A DNA stretch of 64,000 bases from Cyclina sinensis (Eukaryota > Mollusca > Bivalvia > Venerida > Veneridae): positions 21,035,453-21,099,452 of the forward strand of contig JAAONU010000006.1 of assembly GCA_012932295.1 (NCBI GenBank). The letters are read 5' to 3'. The translations under genes were made by a program, and so were the position numbers. A model generated the notes under the pieces. That model was given only the letters and a program-made list of their open reading frames with translations, was not told the DNA's origin and made no database searches. Shown piece after piece: positions 24,485 to 35,300 of this stretch. Position 1 is the stretch's first letter. Every line of letters begins with the position of its first letter.

Positions 24485-25250
24485 GTTGAATCTCTTGAAC
24501 ACCTCAGATTATTTAACCATAGCGTATATTATATAACCTTAGCCCGCCTGAACACCTCGAATTATTTAACCATAGCTTTCTTGAAAACCCAAATTATTTA
24601 ACCATAACTTGTTTTATATAACCTTAGCCCGCCTGAACACCTCAAATTATTTAACCATAGCTTTCTTGAACACTTCAAATTATTTAACCATAGCTTATAT
24701 TATATAACTTTAGCCTGCCTGAACACTTCAAATTATTTAACCATACCTTTCTTGAACACCTCAAATTAACCAAAGCTTATATTATATACTTAAGCACACC
24801 TAAACAGCTCAAATTATTTAACCATAACTTTCTTGAACATCTCAAATTATTTAACCATAGCTTTCTTGAACATCTCAAATTATTTAACCATAGCTTATAT
24901 TATATACTTTAGCCCACCTAAACACCTCAAATTATTTAACCATAACTTTCTTGAACATCTCAAATTATTTAACCATAGCTTTCTTGAACATCTCAAATTA
25001 TTTAACCATAGCTTATATTATATACTTTAGCCCACCTAAACACCTCAAATTATTTAACCATAACTTTCTTGAACATCTCAAATTATTTAACCATAGCTTT
25101 CTTGAACATCTCAAATTATTTAACCATAGCTTTCTTGAATGCCTCAAATTATTTAACCATATTCTTGAACACCTCAAATTATTTAACCATAGCTTTCTTG
25201 AACTCCTCAGATCATTTAAACATAGCTTTCTTGAACACCTCAAAAATGTT
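24485..25250. repeat. about 33-bp minisatellite with 118-bp higher-order unit
   Basis: The basic unit of about 33 bp contains CTCAAATTATTTAACCATAG followed by CTTTCTTGAACA, in roughly 20 copies. In the middle (about 24833-25069) a composite of three basic units plus a TTATATTATATACTTTAGCC spacer repeats with a 118-bp period. Open frames on both strands, including identical peptides starting at 24833 and 24951, are repeat by-products. Confidence 0.88.
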
Positions 25251-25625
25251 TTTTTCAGTCTTACAACAGAAGTCTTGAAAACTTTTATTTGTTGTTGGCA
25301 AGCTGAAACTATATGTATTGGTGATATTGAGTTGAAATATGAATTTGGTCCGGCTAGCTGTATTAGTGGACTGTTGCTCACCTGTCAGGGGCTCAGTTCG
25401 CAAGTGCTTTCAACCTTTGTATTATAACTATAACTGGCTGTCTCAAACATCTGAAACTTTGTGGCTGTAGCACTTGAAAAGTTAAGCACATTTAATTTTT
25501 CAGCCATAGCTGTTTTGACCACCTTGACAGGTCACATCTTATAATAGCTCAATTGATTGTCTTTATCTGCAAGAACTTAGCTCTTTTACATGGCTGAAAA
25601 TCTCGAAAACTAAATAAATATTTTG

Positions 25626-26600
25626 AACAAGAGGGCTATGATGGCCCTGGATCGCTCACCTGTGTACTTTGCCTGAGGGTCTACCGTTACGCAAACATCA
25701 GATGCAACATTACATTTTCTAACTGAAGATATTCAAAGATCTCATATTCTATACAAACAAGAAGATTTTCAAAGTTTTCCCTATGTAAAATAAGTTGACC
25801 CCTGCGGCAGGGCCAAATTTGACCCCAGGGGCATAATTTGAACAAACTTGGTAGAGGTCCACAAGACAATGCTACATACCAAATCTTAGATCTCGAGGCC
25901 TTGTGGTTTCAGACAAGAAGATTTTTAAAGTTTTACTATAAAAGCTATGTAAAATCCATTGACCCCCGGGTGCAGGCCAAATTTGACACCAAGGGCTTAA
26001 TTTGAACAAACTTGGTAGAGGTCCACATGACAATGCTACATACCAAATCTTAAGGCTCAGGGCCTTGTGGTTTCAGACAAGAAGATTTTTAAAGTTTCAA
26101 TATGTTAAATCAGTTGACCCCCGCGGCGGGGCCAAATTTGACCCCAGGGGCATAATTTGAACAATAATGGTAGAGGTTCACTAGACAATGTCCCATACCA
26201 AATCTTAAGGCCCAGGGCCTTAGGGTTTCAGACAAGAAGATTTTTAAAGTTTCACTATATAGGCCTATGTAAAATCAATTGACCCCCGGGATGGGGCCAA
26301 ATTTGACCCAAGGGGCATAATTTGAACAAACTTGATAGAGTTCCACTAGACAATGTGGATTCAGACAAGAAGATTTTCAAAGTTTTTCTTTTAAGTTGCC
26401 ATAGCAACCAGAGTTCTTGATGGAATTGAATTCTTTGAACTTAGGTAGAGCTTCATGCAAGGAACATCCCTGGCAAGTTTCATCAAATTTGGCCCTGAGG
26501 TTTCAGAGGAGATGTAGTTTGAACGAAATTGTTGACGGACGACGGACAAAGACCGGTCACAATAGCTCACCATGAGCCAAAGGCTCAGGTGAGCTAAAAA
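25626..26600. mobile_element. dispersed bivalve-type repeat with internal about 155-bp units
   Basis: The left end contains AACAAGAGGGCTATGATGGC and then ATCGCTCACCTG. The right end contains GCTCAGGTGAGCTAAAAA. GCTCACCTG and CAGGTGAGC are inverted copies. Between them a unit holding CAAGAAGATTTT recurs at about 25758, 25914, 26078, 26233 and 26366, spaced 133-164 bp, together with phrases such as GGGGCATAATTTGAACAAAC. I recognise this style of repeat as common in clam and mussel genomes from general knowledge; its class is not resolved. No protein is encoded. Confidence 0.7.
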
Positions 26601-26980
26601 CCTGATACATATTATGCCACAGCATTGAAGTCGCTCTGTAATTAACTTTGCCACAAACATTTGCAACAGTTTTAACTGTATAGAATTTTTCAGCGCCATT
26701 TGTTAATTGTTGACAATCTTGAAGCTCGTTGGAGGGTGGAAAAATCCATGTGGAAACAGTGAAGAAAGTAAATGATGTTTTATCTTTGCATCTGAAATAA
26801 ACAACTCGCAAGATGACATTTAAAGAGACACAGTAATGGTAAGTATTGAATTTTGACTTGTATATTTACGTATCTTCTCACAAAAGATCTACAGACAGAT
26901 TGTTTTTTATGTGTTTAAAGGAAAATTCAAGCTGTGCTCATGGAAACTGACGTTATTTGTGTCAATTCACATAGTTCTGA

Positions 26981-27733
26981 AGTATGGAAGCCCTGGACTG
27001 CAATTTTGACTTGTGACTAATGACTTGTGACTTATGACATGAGTAAAATTAAATGATACCACTGTTACATTTTTGTAGCCGCTTTTGTAAACCAAAAACA
27101 AAACAGTAATTAATATAATAATGTACAATCACACTTTATAAATCTTGATAAAAAAAATAACAACCAATGAAAAGCTCTCTGACCTTAGGTAAACATTTGC
27201 TGAACAACAACAACTTCACGTGACTTATGAATTAAAACTTGTGACTTTCAACTTGTTACTTGTGTCTTAGAACTTGTGACTTGTACATTAAAACTAGTCA
27301 CAATTTGTCACTTATCCTTTCACACTGCCAATCTTTATCACCGTTAGTGTCTTTTGACACTTCTTTTGCCAAGAACACTGCAAATCTTTATTACCGTTAG
27401 TGTCATTTGACACTTCTTTTGCCAAGTACACTGCAAATATTTATAGCTGTGGGACGCAGTGGCATGTCACTGTAAACCAAATAAATAGAAATCTTACAGC
27501 AGCTGATGACATTCATTGCTATGTTTTATTTTTTGGGAAACACCATGCCAAAACAGTTATATTTTCCGCGTTTTAAAGACCAAACATGAGAATCGGTTTT
27601 ATCGGCCATCTTTTCTAAGCAGGTTGCCGAAATGCGCGCCAAAATCTCTTCGAAGCCATAAGTGACATGTCATAGGTCACAAGTCATAAGTCATTAGTCA
27701 CAAGTCAAAACTGCAGTACAGGGCTTCCATACT
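26981..27733. mobile_element. terminal-inverted-repeat element, about 753 bp, non-autonomous
   Basis: Arms of about 60-65 bp are near-perfect inverted copies. The left arm starts AGTATGGAAGCCCTGGACTG and the right arm ends CAGGGCTTCCATACT. Inside each arm is a run of related pieces of GACTTGTGAC/GACTTATGAC. A second internal cluster of ACTTGTGAC-like pieces lies near 27235-27290, and a direct repeat of about 55 bp (TTACCGTTAGTGTC) occurs twice at 27330-27440. I saw no clear target-site duplication, so the superfamily is open. No coding capacity. Confidence 0.78.
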
Positions 27734-28129
27734 TAAGTGTTGTTTGTTTGATTTGTTTATTGCGAGAAACAGTTCGTCTGCTTTCAATTTCTTACATATG
27801 TAGAAGAAAATCAATAAACGACTTAACAAATGCACGGCGTAAACAGTAAGTTGCATAATTTCACCAAAACCTCGGATATCAAAGGGACACGATAATAAGC
27901 GCACGTGAATGTATTTACTTAATCAGTTTGGTGAATAAAAAATCTCGCAAAAGACCACTTGCGTTCGAAACACCACGGTGATTCAATCTTTTTACGGAGG
28001 GTACTCTGAGTTTCCGGTTGCCAAGTTGATTTGGACCATTCGCGCTGACACCATCAGCAATAGAGCCAGTCATATGGCGAGCTTAAAACATAGCTAATTA
28101 GCCTGGTTACTCCGAAGTCTGTCAATTTT

Positions 28130-28620
28130 TGATTTCATCTTATTTGGGCGGGGCCAGTAGTGACTCAAGGGAGACATTTCGAACAAACTTGGAAGACTTT
28201 GCCCACTAGTCAATGCTACACACCAAGAGGTGTGGCTTTTTTTGTATATCTAATGGACCGGAACGATTTGAACAATTTAGAAAGAGCTAGGACTACCGAA
28301 GGACCATTCCTGTAAACTTTTTATCAAAACCTGTCAATCCATGAAAGAGGAGAAATCGTTTGAAGAAAATGTTGACGAGTGGACGACGGACGAACTGACG
28401 CTGTATACGATAGCTCACATTGAGGACATTGTGCTGATTTCAAATGACCTTCAGAACTGTACAAAAAATCCCGGGCTTTTAAGAAACCTTCTGGAGATTT
28501 TAGTAACTGTTTATGTCTTGCTCAAGGGAAGACCACAACCGGCGATTTTGGAGTCTGTCTTGATGGACTGTTTTGTCAGTGTTCTTATCCCGACAACACT
28601 GGACGAGATGGCACTATGAT
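28130..28620. repeat. diverged partial copy of the dispersed repeat at 25.6-26.6 kb
   Basis: Shares GGCGGGGCCA, a CGAACAAACTTGG-like phrase, CACTAGTCAATGCTACACAC and the GACGGACGAACTGACG/ATAGCTCAC tail with the better copy at 25626-26600, in the same order. The 92-residue open frame at 28341-28619 runs through this repeat tail and I do not regard it as a gene. Confidence 0.55.
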
Positions 28621-30043
28621 ACGTGGAGACCAGAATATGGGCGAAACGACCATGACATGGTATGAATAACTTTGATTCTTATTGAGTCTAGAAACAAACC
28701 TCCTACAGCAGACTTTGAATTCATGTTACTTAAGGAATGTAGGCTTTGTAAAAATGGTTCGAGTGCAGATAAAAATTCTTGAGACGTTGAAGACTTTGGC
28801 TTGTGTACTAAGTAACCCGTCGTATTAGAAATTATCTGTCCGAAATGAATAAATAAATAATAAACGAATTATATATAGAAAATAGTAAAACATACGCAAA
28901 TATAATATTCTTGATATTCTTACATATTTTTCACGATAGTGTAACATTTTGAGAGACATCTGAAACTTAACTGAAACGATAATTATGTTTTGCGTCATCT
29001 TTACTTTACATTTTCTTTCTGTGTCACACGTGAATCAACATCAATTTGTCGTATACAAAGTTATAGAAATGTTAACTCCATATTCATTCTATTTTGCACT
29101 TAATGGATACATAAGGTTACTCTATCAGTATACAACTAAACGGCATGAGGATCACGTGATACACTAGTCAAATATAGAGGACATTAACTTATCTGAAATA
29201 TCCAGACGTTTCTAAAATAAGTAGATAGAAGTATCACAACGTAAAATATCTATACTATAAAATGTATCGTTGGCCGCTATCAACGATAAATGAACTCAAT
29301 TATTAATGTTAATATTGGTTCTATTAAAGGCCAGTTTACAAACTGTGACTATGCGCGTCGCATAGGATAGGAAACACCATTTTTATATTTTTTCTTTTAA
29401 AAAATATTGGCTTGAAATATTTCGGGTGTAAATCAATATTTCAGCTTCAAATAATGATATTCAACTGATTAATAACCCTTTTCGCAAATCTGTTCCATAC
29501 ATCAAACATGCTCATCTGCCTTTAAAGTCTGTGTCCTTGTCGCGTGTTTCCACGAAGGTAAGTACCCGCAAAAACGAGATATATAACATTCGCAAAAGTT
29601 TCTCGTGTTAAGCCAAAGACGATCGAGATACTAGTAATAAAGCTTGAATACGACTTAGCTGAAATATCAGGGTTTTTTTCTAAACAATAGTTTGAAAACG
29701 ATCTTTCGCTTAATACATTAAGATCTTATCTTAAGCCTTTAATCATAAGTTCCGCTGCAACGTTAAGTGAGCTAGTAATGATTTACTAACTGGTATTTCA
29801 AAAGCATATCATTCGACCGAATGAGTTTATTGTTGATACAATAGTTTTCATTGATGTGGTAACATATTCTGGCTTCACCTTTATCGACGTAACTTAGAAT
29901 GAAGTATGTTGTGATGGTATGTCTCTGTATAAACTTACAAGGTTAAGACGTTGGAAAAATATTTGTAATCTTAATAAACAAGTTATATATTATTATACCG
30001 GATATTTGAAATTAAGAACTGTACATTTTGCTTAGTGTTGAAC
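28621..30043. other. intergenic DNA and 5' flank of the sulfatase gene
   Basis: AT-rich, with no exon or repeat that I can name. The promoter and transcription start of the sulfatase gene should lie here but cannot be placed. Part of this flank (about 29920-30043) has a weak counterpart upstream of the decayed second copy near 44150. Confidence 0.45.
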
Positions 30044-32266
30044 ATGTTGTCTGCCAAACAAAAACGAAATGCTATAAAGAATTTTATCTTTATTTTGGCT
30101 ATAGCCATACTGTTAATACATATCTTGAACTGGAAGACAAAATCTTCCAAATATAAAAAGAAATTTAAAAGTAAGTCAAGAGAGCGAACAAGACCTCATA
30201 TTTTATTAATTGTGGCGGACGATTATGGCTTCAATGACATTGGTTACCATGGATCCGAAATCAAAACACCAAATCTAGACCGACTGGCAATGTCAGGATT
30301 ACGACTAGAGAACTACTACGTTCAGCCAATTTGTACACCTACTAGAAGTCAGCTTCTCTCAGGTAGATATCAGGTATGTTGACTCGTGTCAATGTCATTT
30401 TTTCATGCCTCTTACATACAATTTTTTTTTTTCAAATAACATACACATTAAAACAGGTAAGTGTAAAATATTTGTATATTATTTTTCAGGTATATGTCAT
30501 AATTTCCTAATTCATCAGCAAAAAATAATTGTGGTTTAGGGGGAAAGTATCTAACAGAAAATTGAGGTATATTCATTACATCTTTGTTAAATTCTGACTA
30601 TCAACTTCAACAATTTTTAGATTGATTCTTTGACGATTAAGTTATGAGGGGTCAAAGTCATGTACTTCTTTCACATGTGCGGTTTCTCAGAATAATACCA
30701 AACACTTTCTTTCACAGGTTATTATCAAATATGATGTTTCAGAAAATGGTCAGACGATGTTTTTACAAGACAAATTAATTTCCATTTATATTTAGAGAGA
30801 GAGAAAGGGAGAGGGAGACACACACACAAATGTAAAAAATCAAAAGATTAGCAAAATGTCATTTATATTAAAGATTATTCTCTTATTGCTCTCGCCTTCT
30901 GGACATCAGTCAAGAGAAACTGCGTTTCATGTAGTAAATATTTTTGAACCTGAATTGTCCTTTTGCAAGAATTACTTTCCCATTTCTTTGGGGAGAAATC
31001 TGCTGCTCTGTATCTAATCAAAATTAATCATTCATGGACATCTGAGAAAAATGTCTTTTTTATACAAATTCAAGTTGTCAATACATCGGAATTGTATGCA
31101 TCATAAAGGCAATCTCTGGTTCAATTTATCACATCTGCCTCCTTTTATAGATATATAGAACTGTGTTATGTTATTGTAGAGCCAAGGATAAATGGATCCA
31201 TCTGTTAATCGTGATAAAGACACACCCAATCAATGTTTTGTTTAGCTTTTGTGTCCACCTTGAGGCCACCGTCTTTCACCTCTGCGTGAAACGGCATCTG
31301 TAACAACTGCTCCCAGCATTCACAATTCCCTCTGTCATGAAACGAAAAAAAGTTATTTTCCCGCATTTAAATGCTTTGAACTTCAGAATTTTATATGTTG
31401 CAGTTCCTACATATGTCTTATCTTTTTTTTCATGTTCTAAGTAATTCAGGTTAGTACATTTGTATTATTCAAAAAAACATCTTGTCCGTCAAAAAGACTG
31501 GCGAAATAACAACTTGTTTCAATCCTTTAGTCCTACCCCGGTGGTAACAGTTTACAGTTTATTTATTAGCAACTCGCCAACATGGTTGCCTTTAGCCATT
31601 TACATTCATGAACATTCAAATATAATCAGAGTAACACCAAATAATATATCAAAATGTTTTATCAGAACATTAAAAAAATCAAGAAACAGTCAAAACATTC
31701 AGGGTATGTGCACGCAAGTTTAAAGCTTCTTTTATAAATTTAGACAATTTCAACAGAACTGACTTATTATGTGACGACATCAATGAAGTAAATTTATTTA
31801 AGTAACTAGTTATATAAATGGTCCAAAATCATTAGCCCATAACCTTTGACAACATATTTCAAGGCCAGCTATCGAAGTGACCCAATAATGCCCTGAACTA
31901 TTAGGTTTTCTTCACATATTTTAATGATTCTCGTTTGCTATAGTCATCTTCTTGTATGACTCTACAATGTTTGTGCTTTGATATTTTGCACCAAGCAATT
32001 CTGATACAGGTTATCATAAAAGCCATCTCTTTAATGTGAAACAGTGTACATCTTCTATAAATATAGGATTTAGAAACCTAGCAGCATACGAATACGTGAA
32101 TGGATGCTAACAGTACCGCATATTTTTCAGTCATCTGTAATTTTCAATACTATATTTTTCCATGTTAAGTTTAACATGTTGACAGTTTAATTTTTGTATT
32201 CTTTGAAATATGAATACCAATATTCAAAGAATCAAACAGTTGACCGATTTTTTTTGAAGTTGTTTG

Positions 32267-32314
<48 letters not shown>

Positions 32315-35300
32315 TCGTTTTGTTTGTTTGATTGTTTTTTGTCTTTTTTAAAAAAAAATTTGCCGTAAGTTACTAGTAAATCTGTATATTTCTTTGATGT
32401 GTGAACTTACAGTTGACAAATCCTCATTTAGCGGTGTTTGATCAAAGATAAAGAGAGATATCACTTTATTAGTTAAGATGTAATTTAACTTCATTGCATA
32501 AGTTCAATCAAGAATCTAATAACTTATGCAGTTTTCACTATTTTAGCAAGCAAAACGTCTAATTTTTAGATTCACACAGGCTTACAGAGTGGGATCATAT
32601 GGCATATGGAACCGAGCAGCTTACCTCTCGACAGTAAAACTTTAGCAGACAAACTGTCAGATGCCGGTTACTCGACACATATGGTTGGAAAGTGGCATCT
32701 TGGATACCACAAGAGCGAATATCTCCCTACAAGACGTGGATTTCATAGTTTTTTCGGTATACATTTTAATCAGGATTCTAGAGAATGGTTGTTTCAGAAA
32801 GATAAGTTTGGACTTAATAATTTGGTTGTCTTTATTCTATTATATGCACCTAAAATATAAAGTAAACATAACTCTTAACTTCTCATTCCTTGCCAAGATG
32901 TGTAGCCGAATGCGAGAAGTTAATCACTAAATCATGTTTCTCATTTTATATAATGTGAGCACTACGCATTTATTTCATAAATAAACGACGTCTTATCATG
33001 TTACCTGTTGATAATTGTGAAAAAGGTCTTCTACCACGGTGCATATCCATATCGGTACCCTCTTTGCGAAATTTACTAAAACGGTACCCTCTTCGCTAAT
33101 GCACGGGTCATTCTTTGCTGAAAATATAGCGGCGATGGACCAGAGTCAGTAAAATATACACTCTACTGACGAAAGAAGGTACGTCATCTGCAAACAGAAC
33201 AAATCGAGATGTCTTGTCTCGACCCGCGCCTCGACAAGTTCTCTTGGCTTATATGAACCAGTGGTTTGATTATGTACACACCATACATATTACATGTATT
33301 CATTCATTTATATATTGTTTTCAAACAAATGGCAATAAATAAAGTGAAATATACGTAAAATTCATGAAAACGCCCTACTTTCGATTTTGCCGCGACACGG
33401 GTTACCTCTTTGATATTTTATGTCACAGGTAACCTCTCTCATTTTGTTTCTTTCAGGCACGGGTACTCTCTTAGCACCGTGATTGCGATATATCTGTAAT
33501 AACACTTAATGCAGTACTCTTCTGCTATTGTTTTCAAATACGCAATATTCAACAGAATCAAAGTAGTGATAATTTCATTTCTTATACGGGCTACTGGGCG
33601 TTATTATAAGTTTCCTAGATTAATGACACTATGTCTCACTGAGTTAGTCAAACGTACAAAAACTACCTTAAATGCTCTCATTGTAGCGGATGTTTTTATT
33701 CAGTAATTCAGTCTTTGTAAATAAAGCAGCACATGTATGAAATAGTGGTTATAATGGCGAGTCTGTACTGGGTGCATGCAAATTAAATTAATGTTATTTA
33801 ATAACATACTTATGCTGAATAAATACGCATAAATGTGTGATTCATTTTAGACATACCATTTTCAAAACAAAACACCTCTTCTTAAGTGTCTATATGCCGC
33901 TCGTGTATGTATGATGAACTCGTCTATCTGAAACTAAAGAAGACACAATATAATATATTCCCGGTAACTAAGGTGCTCAGTGTGGGCATTACGAGTTAAG
34001 GGGGAAGAAGCAGTAGTACGACATAGCATTAAAAGCAAACAGCTGGTATTAATTGACAACATGTACGATGCAATGAAACGATACTACGATATTGATGTCG
34101 TGATTATTGATATTATGAATTAATGTATTTCATGTTAAGACGTTATTACACAGCTAGAATACGAACATTCGTGGTTCTACCCAGGTGCTCCCCCGTCCCG
34201 ACGGGCATACGGGATCTTCCTGCGCCATTAAAAATGAAGTCGCCATACGACCATATGTGTCGGCGCGATGTTAAAGAAACAAAGGAACGAGTTCGAACAA
34301 TTTAAAACAATTAATTTTCAGTTTTACTTTGGCAACAGTAAATATGAACGGTCAAAAAATCGCCATTGCTTATTGTGACAATAATGACTTCGTACTGACT
34401 ACATGCAAACTGAGTCAAATGACTTACATGTAAGAAAGGAGACGTAAAGCATTATATATCGATATAACGCATTTTCTTGAATCGTATTGAATTAAGAACC
34501 TCGAATTCGACTACTGCATTAAGTGTTATTACAGATATATCGCAATCACGGTGCTAAGAGGGTACCCGTGCCTGAAAGAAAAAATGAGAGAGGTTACCTG
34601 TGACATAAAATATCAACAGCAAAGAGGTAACCCGAGTCGCTGCAAAATCGAAAGTAGGGCGTTTTTATGAATTTTACGTATATTTCAAACTATTTATTGC
34701 CATTCGTTTGAAAATGATATATAAATAAATACATGTACTATGTATGGTGTGTACATAATCAAACCACTGGTTCATATAAGCCAAGAGAACATGTCGAGGC
34801 GCGGGTCGAGACAAGACATCTCGATTTGTGTCGCTTATTTTGGAGTTGTAGTAATTGAAAACAGAACACATAACAAACAGAGACACAGCTAAAACAGTCT
34901 AGTGTTCCGTTTGCAAATGACATACCTTCTTTCGTCAGTAGAGTGTATATTTTCCTGACGCTGGTCCATCGCCGCTATATTTTCAGCAAAGAATGACCCG
35001 TGCATAGCGAAGAGGGTACCGTTTTAGTAAATTTCGCAAAGAGGGTATCGATATGGATATGCACCGTGAAGTGGGTTATCTGTAACTGTACGTTAAAATG
35101 ACTTCTGAATACAATATCCCGTCACTATGTGTGTAAAATGTTTGTATGGCTAGTTATCAAACAGTAGTTTGTCACTCATTAACAAGTCAGATATTCGTAC
35201 ATCTTGTGTGTGAATTCCACAATCTTCAAATATCTCTTTTAGAGACATTTCTTGTAAAAACATCCCCGAAATTAAAATGCATACATAACACAGAAATTCG

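Noticed and set aside
24833..25427. Overlapping frames of 122 and 158 residues on opposite strands
   Set aside because: Repeat-derived, with imperfect 33-bp units. The frames continue only briefly into unique sequence.
28341..28619. 92-residue frame that looks protein-like
   Set aside because: It coincides with a diverged copy of the dispersed repeat at 25.6-26.6 kb (the GACGGACGAACTG/ATAGCTCAC tail), with no known domain and no exon partner.
34123..34305. 60-residue frame in the fold-back spacer
   Set aside because: It covers a SINE-like 3' domain. The reading frame is incidental.
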